Shown here: piece after piece, positions 24,065 to 32,860 of the stretch
How the letters are laid out: the number at the start of each line of letters is the position of its first letter
Position numbering within the stretch: the stretch's first letter is position 1
Assembly: GCA_900199595.1 (NCBI GenBank)
Contig: FZRB01000002.1
Coordinates: 93,880 to 157,879, forward strand
Origin: Lachnospiraceae bacterium
GTDB lineage: Bacteria > Bacillota > Clostridia > Lachnospirales > Lachnospiraceae
DNA: 64,000 bases
Direction of reading: 5' to 3'
Made by a program: the position numbers and the translations under genes
Notes under the pieces: model-generated
What the model saw: only the letters and a program-made list of their open reading frames with translations
Databases searched by the model: none
What the model was told of the DNA's origin: nothing

Positions 24065-25882
24065 TTATTCTACTGTAACTGACTTTGCAAGGTTACGTGG
24101 CTTATCAACATCCAGTCCCTTTGCATCGGAAGTATAATAAGCAATAAGCTGAAGTATAACAGCTGTTGCGAATACACCGAATTCACTGTCTGTTTCAGGA
24201 ATATATATCTGCTTGTCGCAGACCTCTTTATTCTCTGTCTTTCCTTCTTTGCTGATGAGTATTACATATGCTCCTCTGGACTTAACCTCTCTAACATTTG
24301 AGATTACCTTTGAATACACATGCTCCTCTGTAGCTATGGCAATTACAGGAACCTGCTCTGATATAAGTGCAATTGTTCCATGCTTAAGCTCTCCGGCAGC
24401 ATAAGCCTCTGAATGGATATAAGATATCTCCTTAAGCTTAAGTGATGCCTCAAGACTCATTGTATAGTCAATTCCACGTCCGATATAGAATACATCCGGA
24501 GCTGTCTTTATATGATTTGCGATTCTTCTGATATCATTGGAAGAATTGATAGTCTTCTGCATTAATTCGCCAACACCCAGAAGGCTGGTCATGAACTCAC
24601 GGACCTCATCTTCTGTCATGATACCCTTTACAAGACCTATGCGGGCAGCCAGCAGATACATAGCTGATATCTGAACTGTATATGCTTTTGTACTTGCAAC
24701 TGCTATCTCAGGACCTGCATGTGTATAGAGCACATAATCACTTTCTCTTGCTATAGTGGAGCCCTTTACATTTACTATGGAAAGAACCTTACAGCCCTTT
24801 CTTCTCGCAAGGCGAAGAGCCTCCAGAGTATCTATGGTTTCTCCGGACTGGGAAACTACGATAACAAGAGTATCCTTATCAATGATTGGATCCTTATATC
24901 TGAATTCTGATGCTATTTCTACTGTAACCGGTATTCTAAGCTTTGATTCAATCAGAGACTTTCCAACCATTCCCGCATGCATAGCTGTACCACAGGCAAC
25001 AACTACTATACTCTTCAGATTCTTAAGAACCTCATCATCGATTCCATCATCTTCAAGGAATGGAAGACCATTCTGAATTCTCGGAGCAATCGTCCTTTCA
25101 AGTGCTTCAGGCTGTTCATTTATCTCCTTAAGCATGTAATGTGGATAACCGCCCTTCTGAGCTGAGGTAATATCCCAGTTAACCTCAAGTATTTCCGGCT
25201 CAACCTTTCTTCCCTTGAGATCCTGTACCTCGATTCCTGATTTTGAAAGTGTAAGAATATGATACTCCGGTACTACGAAGTATTTCTTTGAGAAATTGAT
25301 AACTGCCGTAAGATCGGAAGCTATTATGGAACCGTCTTCAAAGGAAGCAGCAACCATAGGGCTTACATTTCTTATAGCAAATATCTTGCCCGGCTGGTCA
25401 TCAAACATGATGCAGAGCGCAAAGGACCCTGCAAGAAGATCTATAACCTTTTTAATTGTCTTGTATGGATTTCCTTCATAGAACTTATCAAGAAGAGCAG
25501 CCACAACCTCTGTATCGGTTTCTGACTGAAGTGTATTTTTGAGACCGAACTCTGCTGTGAGTTCTTTGTAATTCTCAATGATTCCGTTATGACATATTGT
25601 AACTGAACCCTGACGGTGTGGATGTGCATTTGTCTCCGTAACTCCACCGTGGGTTGCCCATCTGGTGTGGCCTATTCCACAAGTAGCCTGTGTAGTCTCT
25701 CCTGCTGCAGCCTCTTCAAGCTCGGCAACTTTGCCGACCTTCTTCTTCATAACAATACCTGTATCTGTATCCAGAACTGCTATTCCGGCACTGTCATAAC
25801 CTCTGTATTCAAGCTGTTTAAGACCATTGATAAGTATATCCTTTGCAGCTTCTTCACCTGTATATCCAATTATTCCGCACAT
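24065..25882 (-). CDS. glmS: Glutamine--fructose-6-phosphate aminotransferase (isomerizing)
   Basis: 605-residue GlmS makes glucosamine-6-phosphate from fructose-6-phosphate and glutamine. The catalytic N-terminal cysteine is in MCGIIGYTG, confirming the ATG at 25882 with aaaggag 8 bases upstream; glutaminase residues RWATHGG and the glutamine-binding NGIIENY are present. Two SIS domains follow with ACGTAMHAG and SQSGETIDTL, FYIGRGIDY and the C-terminal DKPRNLAKSVTVE. It is the first gene of glmS-LbH-glmM. Expression is likely controlled by the glucosamine-6-phosphate-sensing ribozyme in its leader. Confidence 0.97.
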   Translation of the reverse strand: MCGIIGYTGEEAAKDILINGLKQLEYRGYDSAGIAVLDTDTGIVMKKKVGKVAELEEAAAGETTQATCGIGHTRWATHGGVTETNAHPHRQGSVTICHNGIIENYKELTAEFGLKNTLQSETDTEVVAALLDKFYEGNPYKTIKKVIDLLAGSFALCIMFDDQPGKIFAIRNVSPMVAASFEDGSIIASDLTAVINFSKKYFVVPEYHILTLSKSGIEVQDLKGRKVEPEILEVNWDITSAQKGGYPHYMLKEINEQPEALERTIAPRIQNGLPFLEDDGIDDEVLKNLKSIVVVACGTAMHAGMVGKSLIESKLRIPVTVEIASEFRYKDPIIDKDTLVIVVSQSGETIDTLEALRLARRKGCKVLSIVNVKGSTIARESDYVLYTHAGPEIAVASTKAYTVQISAMYLLAARIGLVKGIMTEDEVREFMTSLLGVGELMQKTINSSNDIRRIANHIKTAPDVFYIGRGIDYTMSLEASLKLKEISYIHSEAYAAGELKHGTIALISEQVPVIAIATEEHVYSKVISNVREVKSRGAYVILISKEGKTENKEVCDKQIYIPETDSEFGVFATAVILQLIAYYTSDAKGLDVDKPRNLAKSVTVE

Positions 25883-25914
25883 ATTTCGTTCTCCTTTCGT
25901 GCAAACACAAAATA

Positions 25915-25935
25915 GAGTGTCACATTTTGACACCC
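25915..25935 (-). promoter_or_regulatory. Hairpin just upstream of the glmS ribosome site
   Basis: Arms gagtgtca (25915-25922) and tgacaccc (25928-25935) form an 8-bp stem (one wobble) about 35 bases before the glmS ATG, followed on the minus strand by tattttgtgtttg. It may be a stability element or weak attenuator in the cleaved mRNA. Confidence 0.4.
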
Positions 25936-25959
25936 TCCGCGCTAAAACGCGTACTGCTG

Positions 25960-26329
25960 GCGCAGTTATCTTCTTTATGCGTAAAGACGCATCCAGTCTG
26001 CACGCTTCATGGTCCTCTGTATCTCCGGTTGCCTGAAGGTTTTAAAACCATGAATCACGAATGTGCCGTCCGAGAGAGCATCCGCCGAGTTTTGCGATAT
26101 TGGTTTAAGTGATTTGACCTTATGACACGCAGGTCAATTCGTGAACCAATAAAGTTTCGATAACTCCCTACCTCGTCGGCGCTTGATTACAACCAATTAC
26201 TAGCACAGTGTACACCGCCTGCCCGTCAAGGCACCCATGTGCCTTAACGGCACTGCGGCTTACTACGAAAAAATGCTACGCATTTTTTCTACTGTGCTTG
26301 ATTACTTCGTAATCAAGCACTGTGGCGCT
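25960..26329 (-). ncRNA. glmS ribozyme (glucosamine-6-phosphate riboswitch) with enlarged P1
   Basis: Minus-strand core elements match the glmS ribozyme: GACGAGG (26171-26177), gttatcgaaac, tcggcggatgctctctcgg and the downstream P3/P4 part. The expected 5' AGCGCC with the cleavage site is found at 26324-26329. A second AGCGCC (26178-26183) abuts the core. The roughly 140 bases between them, where a plain P1 hairpin is usual, fold into several hairpins. The 3' boundary is approximate. When glucosamine-6-phosphate binds, self-cleavage should destabilise the glmS mRNA. Confidence 0.85.
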
Positions 26330-26384
26330 AAGCTTTCTGAAGCTTTCCAAAATCGCTGTCCTTTCAAATTCAGCAATCTTTGGT

Positions 26385-26414
26385 ATTATAACACATATAT
26401 GGCATCCGAATCAA
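26385..26414 (-). promoter_or_regulatory. Promoter of the glmS transcript
   Basis: TTGATT (26409-26414) and TATAAT (26385-26390) on the minus strand with an 18-base spacer, about 55 bases ahead of the ribozyme 5' motif. Confidence 0.7.
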
Positions 26415-26424
26415 ATCTCACAAA

Positions 26425-26471
26425 AAATTAAAAGCACTATCCGCATTTCGAAAAATACAGGATAGTGCTTT
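26425..26471 (-). terminator. Terminator of the GH16 gene
   Basis: Arms 26431-26442 and 26460-26471 give a perfect 12-bp stem (aaagcactatcc), followed on the minus strand by ttttaatttttt. It ends 11 bases from the glmS -35 box, insulating the two genes. Confidence 0.85.
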
Positions 26472-26507
26472 ATGGATTATACTCTATGTCTCTTTTTTGT
26501 CTTTTTG

Positions 26508-29500
26508 TTATTTGGTCTTAAACTTCAGAGTCTTCTTGTTACCCTTCTTATCAGTTACAACCAGTTTATTATATTTACCCTTCTTCTTAAGGTACTTCTT
26601 GTAGGACTTAAGATTAACTGTAATAGTCTTCTTATTGGACTTTATCTTGATCTTCTTTCCATTAAGAGTAATCTTCTTGATCTTATCCTTATCCTTTACC
26701 TTAATCTTCTTAGTCTTCTTTACAGTAGCCTTATTCTTGATGCTGAAGGTTGTCTTGTTATCCTTTGCTTTTGCAGGTGTAACTGTAGGTGTTGCTGCTG
26801 AAGGATCTTTTGAAGGTGATGCTGCAGGTGTTGTAGCTGCAGGTTCCTTTGAAGGTGATACTTCAGGTGTTACTGCTGAAGGTTCCTTTGTTGCTGTAGG
26901 ATCTTTAGCCGGATCCTTTGTTGCTGTAGGTGTTGGATCCTTTGCAGGTTCCTTTGTTGCTGTAGGTGTTGGTGTTGCAATTTCTTCAGGCTTATCTGTT
27001 TCTACAAGAACAAAGTTGTCAAGATATACATGATGAACATCTGTTATTCTGTTACCATCAAATGTACCAAGACTTACACTGAGAAGCGAATTAGGATCAG
27101 TATCCTTTGTCATCTGGAAGACAAGTTCAAATGAATTCCAGTCTTTTGTAAGTTCAATATTATTATCTCCTGAATAAACATCCCAGTTATCATCAGCTGA
27201 ACCATCTCTCTGCATTACAACACTTATTGTACGATCAATAGTTGCCTTGGCATCAAATGTAAGCTTATAATACTTATCCTTCTCAAGATTTACACCAGGC
27301 TGCTTAAGCTGTATATTCCAATCTGCTTTACCAGTATCCTTAATATCTGCATCAAACGCTGTATCATTTCCGGCCTTCTGAGAATCAACTCCGAAGGTTG
27401 CGTCACCCTCTTCATATACGCCATACTCATATCCTGCAAGACCTGAATTAAATGAACCATTCTTGATCATTGCTGATTCCTGGAATACTACATTATCCAG
27501 ATAATATGTTCCGGCCTTTGTGAATTCAAATGAAACATTTGCTTTTTCTCTATCAATAGTATCTTCAACACTTATATCATATGTGAATGTAGTTTTATTT
27601 GCTGTAAGCTCAGGATTTACCTTAGTACCTGAGAAATTAGCTGTCATTCCGTCCTTGTCTCCATCTGTTGTATATGCATCAAAGCTGAATTCATAGTCGC
27701 CCTTTGCAACAGGAGCAAGCTCGCTCTGTGAAACTACTACAGGATTAGCTTCAGAAGCACCCTCAGGAACTTCAACTCTTACTCTGAGTTCTCTTGTTCT
27801 ATCACCACCGGCAAGTGTATTTGTAACTGATACATTTGCCTTATCATCATCTGCTACTTCCCAGTAACCAAGACGTCCCTCGCCCTGATCAAAGGAACCA
27901 TTATATACATAGTTACCATCAGCTGCTACTGATTTTTCGAATACTTCTTCTATTTCCTCACCTGATTTATGAATCAATTTGATGTTGGAAATATGTACAG
28001 CTGCTGTTGAATCCTGTTTTCCAAGATTGAACTCCAGACTACCATTTGCATCAGTTTTCTCAGCCATTGTGAATGTCTGGGTAAATGTCTGCTTCTCTGT
28101 TGTTAATTGGATCTTAGTATCATTAAAGTATCTCTGCCATCCGTGATCCGGACCTTCGATATCTACTACTATAGTTCTGTCTTCATCTGCATAAGCATCA
28201 AACTGAAGTTCATATTCCCAGCCCTTAAACATAGGAATTCCTGTCTGCTTCAGCTGAACACTGTGAGTCTGTGATCCGGCAACTGTCGGTGTTATTGTTA
28301 TTTCGTTATTCTCTATATTATGAGTAGTTGAATCAAGACAATCCGGCTCGAGGTGAAGTTCAAAATTATCACCCTCTGCATCCATTGCTTTAAGTTCCTT
28401 TGAGAAATCGCCATTTACTACATAGTTTCCATTTTCATCAGCTTCTCTATAGACAACTTCATGAACAGGTGCCTCAGCCTTTTCTTCCATCTCTGCGTAA
28501 ACTTCAGGATTCTTCTGATAAACACGAACATAATCTATATCATATGACTGATTAGCCATGTCATCTACTACATCCTGATCCGGATATCCAACCCAGCTTC
28601 CACCTACTGCAAGGTTAAGAATTACATAGAACTGCTGGTCAAATGGTGCAGGATATGAAAGTCTGCTTTCATCGTTCTTTCCTGTATACCAGTCATTAGT
28701 AGAACCAACTTCTTTTCCATCAACATACCATGTGATAAGTCCCGGCTCCCAGTCAAGACCGTATACATGAAATTCACTGCTGAAATCACCGGTCTCAAGA
28801 ACTTTCTTAACCTGATTTTCTCTATGACCTGAACCTGCATCATATCCATAATGAATAGTATGATAGGACTGCTTTGTATTCTGTCCCATTACTTCCATGA
28901 TATCTACTTCACCGCACTTAGGCCACTGTCCATAGTTTCCTTCATCTGTAGCCATAAGCCAGAATGCAGGAAGATATCCCTGTCCTTCAGGAACTCTTGC
29001 TTTTGCTTCAAAATAACCATATGTGAAGTCGCGCTTGCCCTGAGTATTTACACGACCAGAAGTATAGTTATAAGCCTTCTTTACATCAACAGTTCCTTCA
29101 ATTTCTGAAAGGTCTAAGAGTGATATATCAGAAAGAGTTACTTCTGCAGCTCCATTTTCCTCATCAAATCCGTCTATTTTTCCAAAATTAATCTGAAGAG
29201 CCATTGTATCTGTGGATGCCTTATCTGTTCCTACAGAAATAGCAATTTCTATCTCTTCTTCTTCTGTTCCAATAACCTTCTTATCTCCTCCATACCATGC
29301 ATAACTGTTCTTTGGATCAAGAAGACTTACCTCTACAGCCCTATTAGCACTAGATTTAGCTTTAAACTTAAGGCTGTATTCGTGACCAGCAGTTATAGAT
29401 AAATTATCCTGCTGAAGCTGTATGGCATAATTCTTTTCTCCTGAATTAACAATCTTTATTTCTGCTTTTCCATCTTTAAATTCAACTGAACCTTCTGAAC

Positions 29501-30389
29501 CTTCAGCTCCTGCTGAACCATTCCAGTTTGAATCAAAGCCTTCACCTTTAAGTATTTCCTTGTATTTCACTTCCTGTGAAGCTGTAAGATCAATAAGCTC
29601 AATATCCGAGAGAACAACCTCTGCAGCTCCATTTTCTTCATCAAATCCATCTATTTTTCCAAAATTGATCTGAAGAGCCATAGTATCTGAAGATGCCTTA
29701 TCTGTTCCTACAGAAATACCAATTTCTATCTCTTCTTCTTCTGTTCCGATAACCTTCTTATCTCCCCCATACCATGCATAACTATTTTGAGGATCAAGAA
29801 GACTTACCTCTACAGCTCTTTTAGCACTAGATTTAGCTTTAAACTTAAGACTGTATTCATGACCGGATGTTATAGATATATCATCCTGCTGGAGCTGTAT
29901 AGCATAATTCTTTTCACCTGAATTAACAATCTTTACCTCTGCTTTACCATCTTTAAATTCAACTGAACCTTCTGAGCCTTCAGCCCCTGCTGAACCTTTC
30001 CAGTTTGAATCAAAGCCTTCTCCCTTAAGCACATTTCCAGTTGAAGCTGCAGCTTCTTCTGCATCTTCTTTTTTCTCTGCCTTAGGTATAAGACTAAGCT
30101 TACCATCCTTAACTTCAATATTTCCTTCGTCCAGCTTTGTATAACGCTGAAGTTCTGCGTTAACCCAGCCCGGTTCGTGAAGCTCAACATTCCAGTCCTC
30201 AGTATTAAGTGTGTCTCCTTCGAATTCATCATTCCAAACGAGAGAGTACTGTTCATAATCCTTTACATAAGCCGGAGCTGTCTCTTCTGCGCTTACTTCT
30301 GAAACCGGTCCGATGAACGGAACAGCAAGCGCAAAGCACAGTGAAAGTGCAACTGCTCTTTTGATACTCTTGTTACTTCTGAGTCTCAT
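26508..30389 (-). CDS. Secreted multi-module GH16 beta-glucanase (laminarinase/lichenase type)
   Basis: 1293-residue exported endoglucanase. Signal peptide at 1-34 (RAVALSLCFALAVPFIGPVSEVSA). The GH16 fold starts at about 46 (YSLVWNDEFEG, SLIPKAE), is interrupted by two nearly identical carbohydrate-binding-like modules (about 121-267 and 280-426), and resumes at about 436 (YTSGRVNTQG ... FWLMATD). The catalytic signature GEVDIMEVMG gives nucleophile E494, D496 and acid/base E499. Three further CBM4/9-like modules, each opening with NGDF, NGSF or NGSF, a Pro-Thr linker and a lysine-rich C-terminal domain follow. The ATG at 30389 has aaaggag upstream. It probably cleaves beta-1,3/1,4-glucans at the cell surface. 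An AraC gene is divergent. Confidence 0.93.
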   Translation of the reverse strand: MRLRSNKSIKRAVALSLCFALAVPFIGPVSEVSAEETAPAYVKDYEQYSLVWNDEFEGDTLNTEDWNVELHEPGWVNAELQRYTKLDEGNIEVKDGKLSLIPKAEKKEDAEEAAASTGNVLKGEGFDSNWKGSAGAEGSEGSVEFKDGKAEVKIVNSGEKNYAIQLQQDDISITSGHEYSLKFKAKSSAKRAVEVSLLDPQNSYAWYGGDKKVIGTEEEEIEIGISVGTDKASSDTMALQINFGKIDGFDEENGAAEVVLSDIELIDLTASQEVKYKEILKGEGFDSNWNGSAGAEGSEGSVEFKDGKAEIKIVNSGEKNYAIQLQQDNLSITAGHEYSLKFKAKSSANRAVEVSLLDPKNSYAWYGGDKKVIGTEEEEIEIAISVGTDKASTDTMALQINFGKIDGFDEENGAAEVTLSDISLLDLSEIEGTVDVKKAYNYTSGRVNTQGKRDFTYGYFEAKARVPEGQGYLPAFWLMATDEGNYGQWPKCGEVDIMEVMGQNTKQSYHTIHYGYDAGSGHRENQVKKVLETGDFSSEFHVYGLDWEPGLITWYVDGKEVGSTNDWYTGKNDESRLSYPAPFDQQFYVILNLAVGGSWVGYPDQDVVDDMANQSYDIDYVRVYQKNPEVYAEMEEKAEAPVHEVVYREADENGNYVVNGDFSKELKAMDAEGDNFELHLEPDCLDSTTHNIENNEITITPTVAGSQTHSVQLKQTGIPMFKGWEYELQFDAYADEDRTIVVDIEGPDHGWQRYFNDTKIQLTTEKQTFTQTFTMAEKTDANGSLEFNLGKQDSTAAVHISNIKLIHKSGEEIEEVFEKSVAADGNYVYNGSFDQGEGRLGYWEVADDDKANVSVTNTLAGGDRTRELRVRVEVPEGASEANPVVVSQSELAPVAKGDYEFSFDAYTTDGDKDGMTANFSGTKVNPELTANKTTFTYDISVEDTIDREKANVSFEFTKAGTYYLDNVVFQESAMIKNGSFNSGLAGYEYGVYEEGDATFGVDSQKAGNDTAFDADIKDTGKADWNIQLKQPGVNLEKDKYYKLTFDAKATIDRTISVVMQRDGSADDNWDVYSGDNNIELTKDWNSFELVFQMTKDTDPNSLLSVSLGTFDGNRITDVHHVYLDNFVLVETDKPEEIATPTPTATKEPAKDPTPTATKDPAKDPTATKEPSAVTPEVSPSKEPAATTPAASPSKDPSAATPTVTPAKAKDNKTTFSIKNKATVKKTKKIKVKDKDKIKKITLNGKKIKIKSNKKTITVNLKSYKKYLKKKGKYNKLVVTDKKGNKKTLKFKTK
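29112..30029 (-). repeat. Tandem near-identical CBM-encoding repeats inside the GH16 gene
   Basis: Two direct repeats of about 440 bp (29112-29552 and 29589-30029) encode modules that differ at only about a dozen of 147 residues. Both begin ILKGEGFD or VLKGEGFD and end in a SDI(E/S)L(I/L)DL block. The high DNA identity points to recent duplication or gene conversion. Confidence 0.9.
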
Positions 30390-30415
30390 AAAAATCTCCT
30401 TTCTTATCTGAGCAC

Positions 30416-30429
30416 ATGCCATATGGCAT
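30416..30429. promoter_or_regulatory. Candidate operator in the GH16/AraC divergent region
   Basis: A perfect 14-bp palindrome atgccatatggcat 27 bases upstream of the GH16 ATG. Its place in the divergent region suggests a regulator or RNA-folding role. The rest of 30390-30643 is AT-rich, with tgttatacact before the araC start as a possible -10. Confidence 0.4.
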
Positions 30430-30643
30430 AAATTAATTGGTAAATTTGCTTTAAAATCCATTTAAAGCGCCGCGATTTTTATATAAGTTTACTCATGGAG
30501 AAAGTTAAAATATATCTTTTTCATTTCACTTTTGTCGTTTTTATGTTATCATTAATATCGATAATCAAAACATTTCAGACAAAATATCAATTTTTTTACT
30601 TTTATCCAAATAAACTGTTATACACTGAATCGGAGAATTATTT

Positions 30644-31387
30644 ATGGATTTTAACAAAGAATTTTTTTATAAAGAATTTGTTCAGAGAGAGAATGAATTT
30701 ATTAGAGCCCCTTATAATCCGGAGATAGAATTCTACAGCACCATAAAGGCCGGAAATGTAGACAAAGTCAGGGAATTATGCAATGATCCTCTGGTGGATA
30801 AGCCCGGTCTGGGAAAGCTTTCAGAGGACCCACTTCAGAATCTGAAGTTCCATTTTGTAATAACCACAGCCCTTGTTGCCAGATACTGCATAGAGGGCGG
30901 TATGGATCTTTCAGATGCGTATGGCCTAAGTGATTATTTCATCCAAAAAGCAGATAAATGTAAGAAAACCTCAGACATTTCCAAGCTGCATCCCGAGATG
31001 TGCATTGAATATGCCAAAAGAATGCGAAGTCTCAGAAAGCATTCCATCTGTTCTGTTCAGATAGCCCAGTGCATTGACTATATATATGATCATCTTCATG
31101 CACGTATCACAGTTGATGATCTGGCGGAGCATGTCCACCTGAATCAAAGCTACCTGTCACGACTCTTCAAAAAAGAGGTTGGTACTTCCATAAGCGAATA
31201 TATCCGCCGACAGAAGCTTGAAACCGCAAAAAATATGCTGGTCTATTCAGATTACAGGCCGGCAGAGATTGCTTCTATTCTGGCATTTCCAAGCCAGAGC
31301 TACTTTACAGAGATTTTTCATAAATATACAGGACTCACCCCGAAGGAATACCGAAAGCAGCATTTCCAGGAAAGCGTGAGTAAATAG
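30644..31387 (+). CDS. AraC-family transcriptional regulator
   Basis: 247-residue regulator. The C-terminal 100 residues carry two helix-turn-helix motifs: ITVDDLAEHVHLNQSYLSRLFKKEVG and PAEIASILAFPSQSYFTEIFHKYTGLTPKEYR, the AraC signature. The N-terminal part (about 1-140) has no cupin-like beta pattern but is helical (KAGNVDKVRELCNDP, VARYCIEGGMDLSDAYGLSDYFIQKAD), the type common in Lachnospiraceae regulators of polysaccharide genes. The ATG has cggagaa upstream. Divergence from the GH16 glucanase makes that gene its likely target. Confidence 0.93.
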   Translation: MDFNKEFFYKEFVQRENEFIRAPYNPEIEFYSTIKAGNVDKVRELCNDPLVDKPGLGKLSEDPLQNLKFHFVITTALVARYCIEGGMDLSDAYGLSDYFIQKADKCKKTSDISKLHPEMCIEYAKRMRSLRKHSICSVQIAQCIDYIYDHLHARITVDDLAEHVHLNQSYLSRLFKKEVGTSISEYIRRQKLETAKNMLVYSDYRPAEIASILAFPSQSYFTEIFHKYTGLTPKEYRKQHFQESVSK

Positions 31388-31440
31388 AAGGAAAGATACC
31401 TAAAGATTTTAATGATATCCAGGTGTCTTCCTTTCTTGTT
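31388..31440 (+). terminator. Intrinsic terminator of the AraC gene
   Basis: Arms 31388-31401 and 31421-31434 pair with one bulge (aaggaaagatacct / aggtgtcttccttt), ending in tttcttgttt. Confidence 0.65.
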
Positions 31441-31627
31441 TAGTTTACATAAGGTCGTTTACATCAATCATTTTTTTACATTTTGCTTCGTCTTTTTTAC
31501 CAAAAAAATTTGTGCACATTTCCAATCTTTTTGCTTGTCTTTTTCGCAATTTATTTCGATGTTTGAAAAATAAAACAAATTTTTTCAGGCAAACCACTTT
31601 ATTCTGTATTTCAATTTCCACAGAAAA

Positions 31628-31685
31628 AATGCTCTAAAAAAATGCAACAATATGTTTCGCAACATAACGTTGCATTCAGGGCATT
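31628..31685 (+). other. AT-rich hairpin in the leader of the Rpn-type gene
   Basis: Nested arms aatgctct/gggcatt, atgcaac/gttgcat and atatgtt/aacata around the loop tcgc form a 58-base imperfect hairpin. The surrounding 31441-31762 is poor in G and C and holds no reading frame or tRNA that I can see. Confidence 0.45.
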
Positions 31686-31762
31686 GTTTTTCATATCTTG
31701 ATTTTGCTAACATTTTTATACACATTTTACAAATCAGCAATATCAACAAATGGAGGATAAAA

Positions 31763-32860
31763 ATGAGCAAAATATCAAGTAAAGAAACTATAAAAACCAG
31801 ACCAAAAGATAGGAAACAAAGTTATCATGATATTTATGACAGAATTTTCAAAAGAATCATTACTTTATCTTCGCCTACCATAATCAGATTCATCAACGGC
31901 CTGTTTGACACTGATTATCCCACATCGAGTAAAGTAACATATAACTGGACAGAAAATGTAGATGACAAGCTTATCCGAACCATTGCTGACACTATACTGA
32001 CCATCGATAATAAAGACAGTTATCATGTCGAAGCTCAATCATATAGAGATGATAATTCTATTATACTAAGGGTATTTGACTATGGTTACAGGCATGCATT
32101 AAAACGTCCCGAAAATATATTCAACTCCGATGGTATTATAAGCGGAATTAAGCTTACATTTCCAAAACAGATAGTAATATATCTTGATGATTCTAAGGGT
32201 ATCCCTGACGAATACAGCATAACTCTGGAATTTGAAAATGATAAAGATATAACTATCAATATACCTACACTAAAATATCAGGAAAAAGAGTTGAAGGAAA
32301 TCATCGAAAAGAACTTGATTATACTGCTTCCATTTAAGCTGTTAAAAATCAGAGACAGTTTTCAAAAAGCATGCGAAAGTAAGAATCAAGATAATATCAA
32401 CGTTGAGATTTCTAAGTTGAGGGAAGTGTATGAGAGTGATATAATCGGTACAATAGAAAAAAGCTATAAAAACAATAGTATTTCCAGGGCTGACATGAAC
32501 ACCCTGATTTCACTGACTAATAAGCTCTTTGAACATTTATATTCAAAATATAGCAGTTATAAGGAGGTTGATAATATGCTCCATGACGAATCCCTTGAAC
32601 TTGAGATTGATAAATATATTGATGCGGTAGATGATTTGACCGAGAAGCTCGCTGAAAAAGATAACATTATTGCAAAAAAAGATGATATGCTTGCTGAAAA
32701 GGATGACATGCTTGCCGAAAAGAATGACATGCTTGCTGAAAAAGATGACATGCTTGCTGAAAAGGATGATATGCTCGCTGAAAAGGATGATATGCTCGCT
32801 GAAAAGGATAATCAAATTGCTGAACTTCAAAAACAGCTCATGAAGTACATGCAAAAATAA
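31763..32860 (+). CDS. Rpn-family PD-(D/E)XK nuclease (putative transposase)
   Basis: 365-residue protein of the Rpn/PD-(D/E)XK 'transposase' family, endonucleases that stimulate RecA-independent recombination. The N-terminal domain has DIYDRIFKRIITLS, then DTILTIDNKDSYHVEAQSYRDD, giving the D...ExQ nuclease core, followed by RVFDYGYRHALKR and a long helical region. Residues about 296-350 are seven or eight consecutive heptads of the type KDDMLAE, a continuous leucine-zipper-like coil coded by 21-bp repeats. The ATG at 31763 has ggagg 6 bases upstream. No terminal repeats are seen, so mobility of this copy is not shown. Confidence 0.87.
   Translation: MSKISSKETIKTRPKDRKQSYHDIYDRIFKRIITLSSPTIIRFINGLFDTDYPTSSKVTYNWTENVDDKLIRTIADTILTIDNKDSYHVEAQSYRDDNSIILRVFDYGYRHALKRPENIFNSDGIISGIKLTFPKQIVIYLDDSKGIPDEYSITLEFENDKDITINIPTLKYQEKELKEIIEKNLIILLPFKLLKIRDSFQKACESKNQDNINVEISKLREVYESDIIGTIEKSYKNNSISRADMNTLISLTNKLFEHLYSKYSSYKEVDNMLHDESLELEIDKYIDAVDDLTEKLAEKDNIIAKKDDMLAEKDDMLAEKNDMLAEKDDMLAEKDDMLAEKDDMLAEKDNQIAELQKQLMKYMQK
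32648..32811 (+). repeat. 21-bp tandem repeats encoding KDDMLAE heptads
   Basis: About seven units of gatgacatgcttgctgaaaag type, several differing by one or two bases, in frame. Because the unit is a multiple of three and adjacent copies are nearly identical, copy number could change without breaking the gene. Confidence 0.85.

Noticed and set aside
30495..30728. Plus-strand frame ahead of araC
   Set aside because: It overlaps the araC start in another frame, is AT-rich and lacks a ribosome site.
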